DNA from: Nonlabens agnitus
Lineage (GTDB): Bacteria; Bacteroidota; Bacteroidia; Flavobacteriales; Flavobacteriaceae
Length of the DNA: 64,000 nucleotides
Reading direction: 5' to 3'
Assembly (NCBI RefSeq): GCF_002994045.1
Contig: NZ_MQUC01000003.1
Span: forward strand, 1-64,000
The notes beneath the pieces are model-generated. The model was not told where the DNA came from. It saw nothing but the letters and a program-made list of their open reading frames with translations, and did no database searches. This document shows, piece by piece, positions 10,217 to 18,468 of the stretch. A program made the translations under genes and the position numbers. Positions within the stretch are counted from its first letter, which is position 1; each line of letters begins with the position of its first letter.

Positions 10217-13001
10217 AAATAATAATGGCAGCTTCAGTATTTTGAAAGCAGCAGATCAAACAACATTCACACAGGTTGGTGATGTACTTACTTTCAGTAT
10301 AACGGTGACAAACACTGGTGATCAAACGTTGAGTAATCTTGTATTAACTGATGACAATGCCGATCCAGGAACATTGATTCCTTCCAGCTTTGCATCTATA
10401 GCACCTGGTGAATCAGTGACAGCGGTGGCGAGTCACACTATTACAGAGGCTGACGTTAGAAACAAGAGAGCTATCAACTCCATATTAGGAACAGCTACAA
10501 ATCCAGATGGAGATGTTGTGAACGATATTTCTGATGATCCAAATAATCCAGCTGATATTGATCAAAACGGTGATGGCGATCCTGACGATCCAACTATTGT
10601 CTATTTTGATTCTGATGGAGATGGAATACCAGATCCTATTGACTTAGATGACGACGACGACGGTATCACAGATATTGTCGAATTGGACGGCCAAGACCCA
10701 GATATTGACAACGACAATGATGGTGTTCCTTCATACCTAGATGATGATGATAATGATTTCTTTGTTGGAAATGAAGATGGATTGGTAAATCCAACTACTG
10801 ATTTAGATGGCGATGGAGTCCCTAATCATTTAGACCTGGATGTTGACAACGATGGAATTTACGATGTTGTTGAAAACGGTAATGGTGATCTAGATGCTGA
10901 TAATGATGGTATGGTAGATGGACCAGCTGGTGATAACGGTATTCCTGATGCTGCCGAAGACGGTGGTGTTGATGGAGCTGGTGTTAGTGGCGATCCTCTT
11001 GAGTCTGATTTAGATGCTGATGACATACCAAACTATAAGGATCAAGATTCTGATGGTGACGGTATTACTGACAACATAGAGTCGCAATCATCAAGTGGTT
11101 ATGTCCCACCTAGTGGCGTTGACTCTGATGGTAACGGTGTCGATGACGCTTATGATACTTTGGGAACACCAATCGATCCGGTGAATACAGAAGTTGACTT
11201 CAACTATACCAACCAAGATGCGTTACCTGATTATCTAGATTTGGATTCTGATGGTGATAATGTTCCTGATGCTATTGAAGGTACTGACTTCAATGCAGAT
11301 GGTATACCTGATCTATCACCTTCTGGAACTGACGCTGATAACGATGGTTTAGACGATGCTTTTGATGGTTCAATTGGTGATCTTGACGATCCAAATGGTG
11401 TCTTAGTTATGGATGATGCCTTCGATCTACCTAACCGTGACGGTCTGAATGACAATCCTGATTTTAGAGATCAAGATGATGATGAAGATGGATTGCTAAC
11501 TTTTGAGCCTGGTGGGCCTAATAATGACCCAAATAATGGTGAAGACGTCAATAATGATGGCGACCCTACTAATGATGATACAGATGGAGACGGTACACCT
11601 AACTATCTAGATCCTATTGATGATACTGCGTTATTTGATTTAGATGATGATAATGATGGTATCCCAGATATCGTAGAAGTTGGTTCTAATCCAGATATTG
11701 ATAACGACGATGACGGTGTGCCTGCATACCTCGACGATGATGACAACGATCCACTAGTAGGAAATGATGATGGAGTAGTCAATCCAGAATTTGATACTGA
11801 TGGTGATGGCATTCCTAATCATTTAGATTTAGATAGCGACAACGACGGTGTCTATGATGTGAATGAAACAGGTAACTCTGCGCTTGATGCTGATAATGAC
11901 GGTATGGTTGATGGACCTGAAGGAGAAAACGGTATTCCTGATGCTGCTGAAGATGGCGGTATTGATGGAAATGGTGTTTCTCAAGCTCCTAGAGATACAG
12001 ATCTAGATGCAATCCCAGACTATCTAGATCAAGATGCAGATAACGATGGTATCACAGATAATGTAGAGTCTCAAGAAACCTTTGGCTACATCGCACCTAC
12101 CGGGAATGATGTAGATCGCAATGGAGTGGACGATGCGTATGATACCAATGGATCACCAATCGAGGAGTTTGATTTTGATGGTGACGGTAGTCCTGATTAT
12201 ATCGATACAGATTCAGATAATGATAATGTGCCAGATCGTTTAGAAGGACATGACTTTGACCACAATGGTATTGCAGATGTATTACCTCTCGGAGCAGATG
12301 TTGATATCGATGGATTGGATGACAATTACGATGGTGACTTGAATGGCTTTGGAGATCCAGATGGACTAGAAGTCGATGGAGATCCTAGCGTACTTCCAGA
12401 TCTTGATGGAACTGAAGATGTCGATTACAGAGACGTGGATGATGATGGTGATACAGTGGACACTATCTATGAAGATTATGATGGTGATAATGATCCAACA
12501 GATCAGGATACAGATTCTGATGGTATCCCAGATTATCTTGATGATAATGATGATGGTGACCCATTCCCAACTATTGATGAAGGTCCAGATCCTGATGGAG
12601 ATCAAAACCCGAACACTGGTAACACCAGAGATACCGATGGCGACGGAATCTTCGATTACCTCGAGTTTGATGAAGAAGTGGTGGAACCATTATGTGAAGA
12701 GCCAGAGGTTTACAATGGTATCTCACCAGATGGTAATAACATCAATGATTTCTTAGTAATTGATCAAATTGAATGTTATCCAGAAAACAACTTAGCGATA
12801 TTCAATCGTTGGGGAGTTGAAGTGTATAACACAGATAATTATGGTCAAGATGGAAATGTCTTTAGAGGAATATCTGAAGGTAGGATAACCATTGAGCAAG
12901 GTGAAGAGTTACCAGTAGGTACTTACTACTATGTATTTAACTACATAGACCTTGATGGCAATGGACAATCTAAGGCTGGATACATCTATATACAGAGATA
13001 G
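6951..13001 (+). CDS. Giant DUF11/TSP3 adhesin, C-terminal segment with T9SS type-B sorting domain
   Basis: The correct frame is open from 6861; the TTG at 6951 is internal. Order: eight near-identical 139-residue DUF11 units to about 10215; one diverged DUF11 unit (10216-10600); a 680-residue Asp-rich stalk (10606-12660) with many DxDxDG calcium-binding turns of the thrombospondin type-3 kind, built as two diverged halves about 332 codons apart (DLDDDDDGITD at 10641, DLDDDNDGIPD at 11637); then a C-terminal domain (about 12690-13001) with NGISPDGNNINDFLVI, IFNRWGVEVY and GTYYYVFNY. That domain matches the gliding-motility-associated type-B sorting domain (CHU_C family) used by SprB-like adhesins. 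The SprF-like gene starts five bases after the stop. Role inferred: T9SS-exported adhesin, possibly in gliding or attachment. Confidence 0.9.
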   Translation: MGETISYSFTVTNTGATTLTDITITDPLLVAPNGSLTGGPIASLAPGAVDTTTFSGSYTIQQSDIDAGTVTNQALATGTNPDGDDVTDTSDDPNNPTDEDPDGDGDPDDPTDTDLPDDSDISLLKESTFNDENGDGFAQLGETISYSFTVTNTGATTLTDITITDPLLVAPNGSLTGGPIASLAPGAVDTTTFSGSYTIQQSDIDAGTVTNQALATGTNPDGDDVTDTSDDPNNPTDEDPDGDGDPDDPTDTDLPDDSDISLLKESTFNDENGDGFAQLGETISYSFTVTNTGATTLTDITITDPLLVAPNGSLTGGPIASLAPGAVDTTTFSGSYTIQQSDIDAGTVSNQALATGTNPDGDDVTDTSDDPNNPTDEDPDGDGDPDDPTDTDLPDDSDISLLKESTFNDENGDGFAQLGETISYSFTVTNTGATTLTDITITDPLLVAPNGSLTGGPIASLAPGAVDTTTFSGSYTIQQSDIDAGTVSNQALATGTNPDGDDVTDTSDDPNNPTDEDPDGDGDPDDPTDTDLPDDSDISLLKESTFNDENGDGFAQLGETISYSFTVTNTGATTLTDITITDPLLVAPNGSLTGGPIASLAPGAVDTTTFSGSYTIQQSDIDAGTVTNQALATGTNPDGDDVTDTSDDPNNPTDEDPDGDGDPDDPTDTDLPDDSDISLLKESTFNDENGDGFAQLGETISYSFTVTNTGATTLTDITITDPLLVAPNGSLTGGPIASLAPGAVDTTTFSGSYTIQQSDIDAGTVTNQALATGTNPDGDDVTDTSDDPNNPTDEDPDGDGDPDDPTDTDLPDDSDISLLKESTFNDENGDGFAQLGETISYSFTVTNTGATTLTDITITDPLLDGANGTLTGGPIASLAPGAVDTTTFSGSYTIQQSDIDAGTVTNQALATGTNPDGDDVTDTSDDPNNPTDEDPDGDGDPDDPTDTDLPDDSDISLLKESTFNDENGDGFAQLGETISYSFTVTNTGATTLTDITITDPLLDGANGTLTGGPIASLAPGAVDTTTFSGSYTIQQSDIDAGTVTNQALATGTNPDGDDVTDTSDDPNNPTDEDPDGDGDPDDPTDTDLPNNNGSFSILKAADQTTFTQVGDVLTFSITVTNTGDQTLSNLVLTDDNADPGTLIPSSFASIAPGESVTAVASHTITEADVRNKRAINSILGTATNPDGDVVNDISDDPNNPADIDQNGDGDPDDPTIVYFDSDGDGIPDPIDLDDDDDGITDIVELDGQDPDIDNDNDGVPSYLDDDDNDFFVGNEDGLVNPTTDLDGDGVPNHLDLDVDNDGIYDVVENGNGDLDADNDGMVDGPAGDNGIPDAAEDGGVDGAGVSGDPLESDLDADDIPNYKDQDSDGDGITDNIESQSSSGYVPPSGVDSDGNGVDDAYDTLGTPIDPVNTEVDFNYTNQDALPDYLDLDSDGDNVPDAIEGTDFNADGIPDLSPSGTDADNDGLDDAFDGSIGDLDDPNGVLVMDDAFDLPNRDGLNDNPDFRDQDDDEDGLLTFEPGGPNNDPNNGEDVNNDGDPTNDDTDGDGTPNYLDPIDDTALFDLDDDNDGIPDIVEVGSNPDIDNDDDGVPAYLDDDDNDPLVGNDDGVVNPEFDTDGDGIPNHLDLDSDNDGVYDVNETGNSALDADNDGMVDGPEGENGIPDAAEDGGIDGNGVSQAPRDTDLDAIPDYLDQDADNDGITDNVESQETFGYIAPTGNDVDRNGVDDAYDTNGSPIEEFDFDGDGSPDYIDTDSDNDNVPDRLEGHDFDHNGIADVLPLGADVDIDGLDDNYDGDLNGFGDPDGLEVDGDPSVLPDLDGTEDVDYRDVDDDGDTVDTIYEDYDGDNDPTDQDTDSDGIPDYLDDNDDGDPFPTIDEGPDPDGDQNPNTGNTRDTDGDGIFDYLEFDEEVVEPLCEEPEVYNGISPDGNNINDFLVIDQIECYPENNLAIFNRWGVEVYNTDNYGQDGNVFRGISEGRITIEQGEELPVGTYYYVFNYIDLDGNGQSKAGYIYIQR

Positions 13002-13006
13002 AAATT

Positions 13007-13975
13007 ATGAGAATTAATAACAACAAAAACGGAATGATGAAATTTTTAGTTAGCATATTTCTTCTTTTAATAGGTTATAGTGCCTTTGGACAGCAAGATG
13101 CTCAATACACTCAATATATGTACAACACCATCGCGATTAACCCAGCTTATGCTGGGAATCGCGGTATGTTGAGTGCGATTGCATTACACCGCAGTCAGTG
13201 GGTTGGACTTGATGGAGCACCAGAAACCCAAAGCATAAGTTTACACAGTCCAGTAGGTCTTGGTAGATTGGGACTAGGTCTCTCAATTGTTAATGACAAG
13301 CTGGGTCCATCTAGTGAAACCTATTTTAATGGTGACATTAGTTATACCATACAGACCAGTGTGGAAGGGCGATTGAGTTTTGGTTTAAAGTTGGGTGCTC
13401 ACGTGCTGGACGTCGATTTCAATAAGTTGAATTTACCTCCTGAAACTATTGATCCTGCTTTTGAAAACAATATTGACAATCGTTTGACGCCTAACATTGG
13501 TACAGGTATCTATTATCATACAGATAAATTTTATGCCGGTTTGAGTGCGCCTAACTTATTGCGTAACGAGCATTTTGAAGCTTCTAACAATACCAATAAC
13601 AATTCATCATTTGTAGCAGCAGAGCGTATTCACTATTACTTGACTGGTGGTTATGTATTTGATATCAACCCTACGTTGAAATTCAAACCTAGTACCATGA
13701 TAAAAGCTGTTGCTGGTGCACCTTTACAAGTCGATCTTACGGCTAATTTCTTGATCAGTGAGAAGTTGACCTTAGGCGCTGCGTATAGATTGGACGCTGC
13801 AGTTAGTGGTTTGATAGGATATCAGGTAAGTGATCAGGTAAGCCTTGGTTTTGCCTATGACCGTGAGACTACAGAGCTTGGTAACACACAATTTGACGAT
13901 GGTAGTTTTGAGGTGTTTGTTCGATTTGAACTCTTTAATTCCTACAACCGCATGTTGACGCCTAGATTCTTCTAA
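13007..13975 (+). CDS. PorP/SprF family type IX secretion outer-membrane protein
   Basis: A 322-residue protein with a signal peptide ending in AFGQQ, followed by the family hallmark QDAQYTQYMYNTIAINPAYAGNRG and a 14-to-16-strand-like barrel sequence ending in a phenylalanine (TPRFF). PorP/SprF proteins are outer-membrane partners of the T9SS; SprF is needed to deliver SprB, an adhesin with a type-B sorting domain. The gene starts five bases after such an adhesin ends and is followed nine bases later by an OmpA-family gene, so the three probably form one transcription unit. Starts at 13034 or 13037 would give a more compact signal peptide and are equally possible. Family assignment is firm; specificity for the upstream adhesin is inferred from position. 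Confidence 0.9.
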   Translation: MRINNNKNGMMKFLVSIFLLLIGYSAFGQQDAQYTQYMYNTIAINPAYAGNRGMLSAIALHRSQWVGLDGAPETQSISLHSPVGLGRLGLGLSIVNDKLGPSSETYFNGDISYTIQTSVEGRLSFGLKLGAHVLDVDFNKLNLPPETIDPAFENNIDNRLTPNIGTGIYYHTDKFYAGLSAPNLLRNEHFEASNNTNNNSSFVAAERIHYYLTGGYVFDINPTLKFKPSTMIKAVAGAPLQVDLTANFLISEKLTLGAAYRLDAAVSGLIGYQVSDQVSLGFAYDRETTELGNTQFDDGSFEVFVRFELFNSYNRMLTPRFF

Positions 13976-13984
13976 GACCTAGTT

Positions 13985-15964
13985 ATGACAAACAACATGA
14001 GAAGATATGGTATTGCAATGTTGCTGGTATTTGTGTTCGCTTTCGCGAAAGCGCAAACAAACCCCAACAAAACATTACCAAAGGCAGAAAGAGAGTACGA
14101 CAAATACGCCTTTATCGATTCAAGGGAAATCTTTGAAAAGATTGCCAATAAAGGATTCAAGAGTGTTGAGATCTTCTCAAAACTTGGAGACACGTATTAC
14201 TTTAACAACGATTATCAAAATGCGTTGAAGTGGTACAATCAACTCTTCAAGTTGGATAATGATACCATTCCTTCAGAATACTATTTTAGATACGCCCAAA
14301 CGTTGAAAAGTGACCGCCAGTATGCTAAAGCAGACCGGTTGCTAAAAACTTTTGCGGTCAAAGGCGAGAAGGATAGTAGATTACAATCTTTAGAAAATGC
14401 GCCCAATTACCTAACGATTGTTGATTTCCAAAAGGGAAGATTTGAGGTAGAGCCAGTTTCCATAAATACAAATTATCAGGATTTTGGAACGGCTTATTAC
14501 GGTCCAGCTCAAGTGGCTTTTGCTAGCGCAAGAGATACTGGTGTTTTCTACAAGAGACGTCATTCCTGGAATGAGAAACCATTCTTGGATTTATACGTGG
14601 CAGATCGTGATCAGCAAGGGAACATGAGTAATGTACAGAAGTTTGATTCTAGAATCAACTCCATTTTTCATGAGAGTACACCTACATTTTCTAAGGATTT
14701 GAATACCGTCTATTTTACTCGTAACAATTATGAGGATGGTACGTTAGGAAAGGATGATGAGCGAGTCAGCAGACTACAGATCTTCAAATCTGAAAGAAAG
14801 AACGGTAAATGGAGTGAGCCGCAAGCCGTCGAATTTGCTGAAGGCGGATTCAGTACTTCACATCCAGCGCTAACGCCTGATGGGAAGACACTATACTTTT
14901 CAAGCGATATGCCTGGAACTATGGGAACTGAAAGTACCTTCAAGGAAACTGACATATGGAGAGTCACTATTGAGGATGACGGCTCTTACAGTGATCTAGA
15001 AAACGTAAGCATTGTTAATACAGAAGGCCGTGAAAGCTATCCCTATATCAGCCGTAGCGGCAATCTGTATTTTGCCAGTAATGGGCTGCAGGGTTTAGGT
15101 GGGCTTGACATTTTTGTCTCTACCATCAATAAGGATGGATCGCTTAGTAATCCAGTCAATATAGGTGAGCCTGCCAATAGTCCAGATGATGACTTTGCTT
15201 TCATCGTTGATGAAAGTGTCAATACGGGTTACTTTAGTTCTAATAGGGTGAGCCAAGGCGAGAATGATGACATCTATAGATTTGTACAGATTGAAGACCT
15301 GAGAGAAACTTGTGAGCAAATCATTACAGGTACTGTAACTAATGCGATTACCAAAGAAGCTCTAGAGGACGCCATGATCTCTGTGGTGGATATCAACAAC
15401 AACATTGTAGTTACCAGACGGTCAGATAGAAATGGAAAGTACGCTTTAAAATTAGAATGTGATAAGACCTTCTTCATTAGAGCAGAAAAGAGAGAATTCA
15501 ATACAGCAGAGGAACTTGTAAATACACCTACAACTACTGGTGTTATTGAGGTAGACCTGGCACTTGATCCAGAATCCTATAAAGGTAGAGTTGGAGATGA
15601 TTTAGCTAAGCTTCTCAATTTGAACCCAATTTACTTTGACTTTGATATGTCCTTTATACGTGAGGATGCTGAATTAGAACTGCAAAAAGTACTGTCGGTT
15701 CTGGAAGATAACCCAACGATGACCATTGATATTCGTTCGCACACTGATAGTAGAGGAACCAAATCCTATAACGAGAGGTTATCAGATAGACGTGCGGCAA
15801 GTACGAGAAACTACCTAATCTCTAAGGGAATTGACGAGGCTAGATTGACTTCAAAAGGTTATGGTGAAAGTCAGTTAGTCAACAAATGTTCTGATGGTGT
15901 GGAATGTACTGAAGAACAACATCAGGATAATAGAAGATCTGAGTTTATCATCATATCCATGTAA
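13985..15964 (+). CDS. OmpA-family protein with TPR, PD40 propeller and carboxypeptidase-regulatory-like domains
   Basis: A 659-residue envelope protein. A signal peptide ends AFAKA-QT at residues 19-25; this end is encoded by the repeated palindrome at 14039-14052. TPR-like helices occupy about residues 40-125 (LGDTYYFNNDYQNALKWYNQ). PD40 propeller blades follow (HPALTPDGKTLYFSSD, YPYISRSGNLYFASNG), then a carboxypeptidase-regulatory-like beta domain around 440-535, and an OmpA peptidoglycan-binding domain at 550-659 (IDIRSHTDSRGT, NRRSEFII). This architecture is typical of OmpA proteins encoded beside porP/sprF and of T9SS-associated PorE. It probably ties the secretion or adhesin complex to peptidoglycan. 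A start at 13997 is also possible. A terminator follows within 25 bases. Confidence 0.9.
   Translation: MTNNMRRYGIAMLLVFVFAFAKAQTNPNKTLPKAEREYDKYAFIDSREIFEKIANKGFKSVEIFSKLGDTYYFNNDYQNALKWYNQLFKLDNDTIPSEYYFRYAQTLKSDRQYAKADRLLKTFAVKGEKDSRLQSLENAPNYLTIVDFQKGRFEVEPVSINTNYQDFGTAYYGPAQVAFASARDTGVFYKRRHSWNEKPFLDLYVADRDQQGNMSNVQKFDSRINSIFHESTPTFSKDLNTVYFTRNNYEDGTLGKDDERVSRLQIFKSERKNGKWSEPQAVEFAEGGFSTSHPALTPDGKTLYFSSDMPGTMGTESTFKETDIWRVTIEDDGSYSDLENVSIVNTEGRESYPYISRSGNLYFASNGLQGLGGLDIFVSTINKDGSLSNPVNIGEPANSPDDDFAFIVDESVNTGYFSSNRVSQGENDDIYRFVQIEDLRETCEQIITGTVTNAITKEALEDAMISVVDINNNIVVTRRSDRNGKYALKLECDKTFFIRAEKREFNTAEELVNTPTTTGVIEVDLALDPESYKGRVGDDLAKLLNLNPIYFDFDMSFIREDAELELQKVLSVLEDNPTMTIDIRSHTDSRGTKSYNERLSDRRAASTRNYLISKGIDEARLTSKGYGESQLVNKCSDGVECTEEQHQDNRRSEFIIISM
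14039..14052. repeat. Palindrome GCTTTCGCGAAAGC, copy 1 (coding)
   Basis: Perfect 14-bp core within the OmpA-family gene; encodes residues 19-23 (AFAKA) at the signal-peptide cleavage region. Confidence 0.97.
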
Positions 15965-15987
15965 AACTCAAGAACCATAATCACTAT

Positions 15988-16019
15988 AAAAAAGAGTCGC
16001 CTAATAGCGACTCTTTTTT
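15988..16019 (+). terminator. Rho-independent terminator of the adhesin/SprF/OmpA operon
   Basis: Stem AAAAAAGAGTCGC / GCGACTCTTTTTT with loop CTAATA, ending in a T run, 24 bases after the OmpA-family stop codon. Confidence 0.9.
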
Positions 16020-16470
16020 CTTGTCTGAGTTTTAGGAGCGTTGCTTGCAGCGTTATTTAAACTGTAACCCTTGGATTTATTTGAGGCAGATTTCAATACC
16101 ATTGTCGTTGTCCAAACTGCTTAAAACAGATGTACAACTCTATATAATAGAGTACACGGCTTTCTAGAACCTTAAAGTCAAGTCATTAATAAGAGATCTA
16201 GATGTAATCCTACAAAAGCTCATAAGCGTACCAAACCTTAACAAGTAAAAGTATTACAGAAGTTTGTCTGCGGCCCATCAGAGAGTCTATAATGCAAATT
16301 CGCATCACTGTTTGGTAACTACTCAAATACCGCTTTTAGTATATCGATTAGTTATTTAATTGGAATGCACCTCTATCTAACTCAGAATGTCTTTGCCAAT
16401 CATAATTAAGCCAATTCTCAGGCTTTTGATAAAGAAGCCTAAGTGCTTACTTACTCTAAAAATTAACGCA
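16020..16470. other. Intergenic region with no recognisable feature
   Basis: About 450 bases of AT-rich sequence between two convergent terminators. I see no open frame with coding character, no tRNA-like fold, no copy of the palindrome and no clear promoter. A short imperfect repeat (GAGCGTTGCTTGCAGCGTT at about 16036) is the only local structure. Confidence 0.5.
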
Positions 16471-16475
16471 TAAAA

Positions 16476-16503
16476 AAAGCCTGAAACGTAAGTTTCAGGC
16501 TTT
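16476..16503 (-). terminator. Terminator of the fasciclin-domain gene
   Basis: Perfect 12-bp stem AAAGCCTGAAAC / GTTTCAGGCTTT, loop GTAA, flanked by seven A's that read as a T run on the minus strand. It lies 24 bases past the stop codon. Confidence 0.88.
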
Positions 16504-16527
16504 CCTTAAAAGTTATAATCTAAAAGA

Positions 16528-17178
16528 TTATGCAGGCATCAAAACAGTATCAACTGCGTGTACAACACCGTTAGATTGTTTAACATCAGCAATGATTACA
16601 GTAGATTTTCCACCTTTTGCATCAGTAATAACAACTTTACCGTCTACAACACTTGCAGTTAGTTGTCCACCGTTAACAGTATCTAAAGTTGCAGTACCAC
16701 CATTTTGTTCGATCATGTTCATCAAACTAGCAGCATCAACATTTCCACTTACTACATGGTAAGTTAAGATTCCTGATAATTGTTCTTTGTTTTCTGGCTT
16801 TAGCAATGTAGCTACAGTTCCTTGTGGCAATGCGTCAAAAGCTGCATTGGTTGGAGCAAATACGGTAAATGGTCCATCACTGTTTAAAGTTTCTACTAGA
16901 CCTGCTGCTTGTACCGCTGCAACTAGAGTAGTCAAATTATCTGCTTTAGAGGCATTTTCTACGATAGTTTGGTCTGCATACATTTTTGCACCACCTACTT
17001 CAACAGCCATAGCTTCACGTTCTGCCATTTGCTCTTCTACCATTTTAAGAGAGTCAGCAGCACGCTGTTCCATTTCCATTTTTTCAGCTTCCATTTGTTC
17101 TTTTTCAGCATCTTTACAAGACACCATGGTTAGTGTACCTGCTAGAATTGCTACGCTTAATACTTGTGTAAATTTCAT
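16528..17178 (-). CDS. Fasciclin (FAS1) domain lipoprotein
   Basis: A 216-residue predicted lipoprotein. The signal peptide ends in the lipobox MVSC (Cys about residue 21), followed by a Lys/Glu-rich helical stretch (residues 23-60) and one FAS1 domain (about 75-216) with the two conserved segments TVFAPTNAAFDALP and ILTYHVVSGNVD, ending NGVVHAVDTVLMPA. FAS1 proteins are extracellular or periplasmic adhesion modules; the ligand here is unknown. It is a single gene with its own terminator. A near-consensus promoter element (TATATTTA on the minus strand, 17201-17208) lies 23 bases upstream of the start. Confidence 0.92.
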   Translation of the reverse strand: MKFTQVLSVAILAGTLTMVSCKDAEKEQMEAEKMEMEQRAADSLKMVEEQMAEREAMAVEVGGAKMYADQTIVENASKADNLTTLVAAVQAAGLVETLNSDGPFTVFAPTNAAFDALPQGTVATLLKPENKEQLSGILTYHVVSGNVDAASLMNMIEQNGGTATLDTVNGGQLTASVVDGKVVITDAKGGKSTVIIADVKQSNGVVHAVDTVLMPA

Positions 17179-17322
17179 AATTGTTGATTTAATTGAGGTG
17201 TAAATATATTGTGGGAAACACCATTAGAAACTACGTCTAACGTATGTTTATCAATTGATTAGCTAATATTTAACAATCACGTATATTCTTTCCATATAAT
17301 ATCCTAATATTCAGGTAAATAA

Positions 17323-17354
17323 AAAACCGCCTTAACTATTGTCCAGGCGGTTTT
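17323..17354 (-). terminator. Terminator of the OmpA lipoprotein gene
   Basis: Stem AAAACCGCCT / AGGCGGTTTT with a 12-base loop, followed on the minus strand by more T's; 20 bases past the stop codon. Confidence 0.85.
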
Positions 17355-17374
17355 GTTATCAAAAAAGGATCTTT

Positions 17375-18244
17375 TTACTTCTCAGATTCGTCCAAAACGG
17401 CTAAATCACTATCCAGCATCGCAAAGAATTTATCTAGATTAGGCATGATGACGATCTGCGTACGTCTATTTTTGGCCATGTTTTCTCTAGAATCATTGGC
17501 AGCGATTGGATCATAGCTTGCTCTACCTGCAACGATTAGCTGCTCTTGTGGTACGCTAAATTTGGAATTCAATCTGCGCGCAATGGCAGCAGCACGTTCT
17601 GTACTCAAATCCCAGTTGTCTTTAATATAGCTTCCTTCTTTTACCGTACGACTGTCTGTATGACCTTCTACGAGAACTTCAAGCGATGGCTCAGAATTTA
17701 CCACTGCAGCAATCTTTGATAGGATATCGTCTGCTTTGCTGCCCACGCGATAACTACTGTCGCCAAATAGCAAATCATCAGCTATTTGAATCATCACCAC
17801 AGTATTCTCAATTTTCATATCCACTCGTTTACCGGCATTCTCGCCTTGCAAACGCTGTGACATCTTGTAGCTTATGGCCAGATTGAGACTATCCTTAAGA
17901 GTGGTTGCTGTAGCCAGCTGTTCTTGAGGCACATTTTGAAGTGTACGTCTCATGGCTTGTTTGTTCTTTTCAGAAACAGCAAACTCACCATTGTTTGAAG
18001 TGACCAGCATGCCTTCCTTGTCAGACTGCAAGGAAGCAATCTTCTCGTTGTAGCGATCAACTCGCGTTTCAATCGCTGCAAACTTGGCTTCCAGATCTTC
18101 CTTCTCGACTCTTGTCTTTAACAATTCAGATCTAGTGTTGTTGTAATCGGTTTCTAGTTCGTTGTATTTTTTCTTTGATACACAACTTACTAAAACGGCT
18201 GCCATGGTTAGGGCACCAACAGCCTTGGTTAACTTGTTATTCAT
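17375..18244 (-). CDS. OmpA-family lipoprotein with coiled coil
   Basis: A 289-residue protein with lipobox VLVSC (Cys about 21), a coiled-coil region (residues 25-85, YNELETDYNNTRSELLKTRV and on) and a C-terminal OmpA domain (about 150-265) with VLVEGHTDSRTVKEG and NRRTQIVIMPN. OmpA domains of this type bind diaminopimelate-containing peptidoglycan, so the protein probably links the outer membrane to the wall. It is transcribed alone between two terminators. It is unrelated to the larger OmpA protein at 13985 beyond the shared domain. Confidence 0.92.
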   Translation of the reverse strand: MNNKLTKAVGALTMAAVLVSCVSKKKYNELETDYNNTRSELLKTRVEKEDLEAKFAAIETRVDRYNEKIASLQSDKEGMLVTSNNGEFAVSEKNKQAMRRTLQNVPQEQLATATTLKDSLNLAISYKMSQRLQGENAGKRVDMKIENTVVMIQIADDLLFGDSSYRVGSKADDILSKIAAVVNSEPSLEVLVEGHTDSRTVKEGSYIKDNWDLSTERAAAIARRLNSKFSVPQEQLIVAGRASYDPIAANDSRENMAKNRRTQIVIMPNLDKFFAMLDSDLAVLDESEK

Positions 18245-18393
18245 AATTAGGGTTTTTAGGTTCTACTCAAAACCCTCATAATTTTGATCTAGTATATTCT
18301 AGATATTAGAGTTTTGTTAAAGATTGCTAACGTTTTGCAAAGTGAATCTTTTCAAATCAGGCCAGTCATATGCAAATAGACTGTGGTGGTATC

Positions 18394-18407
18394 GCTTTCG
18401 CGAAAGC
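18394..18407. repeat. Palindrome GCTTTCGCGAAAGC, copy 2 (intergenic)
   Basis: Perfect core between the divergent start of the OmpA lipoprotein gene and the mscS terminator. Confidence 0.97.
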
Positions 18408-18418
18408 GTAACACAAAA

Positions 18419-18447
18419 AAATCCCAAGACTCAAAGCCTTGGGATTT
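18419..18447 (-). terminator. Terminator of the mscS-family gene
   Basis: Stem AAATCCCAAG / CTTGGGATTT with a 9-base loop and an A run that becomes a T run on the minus strand, 21 bases past the stop. Confidence 0.87.
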
Positions 18448-18468
18448 GCATCTAATTTTTAGTTCCAA

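Noticed and set aside
12366-12756. Overlapping frames rich in Ile/Met on both strands in the stalk region
   Set aside because: They arise from GAT-rich Asp codons read in other frames.
14039-14052. Palindrome copies as simple transcription terminators
   Set aside because: Copies lack following T runs and seven lie inside essential coding genes, so termination cannot be the general role.
16020-16470. Possible small gene or RNA in the longest empty gap
   Set aside because: No open frame, promoter element or stable fold could be supported by eye.
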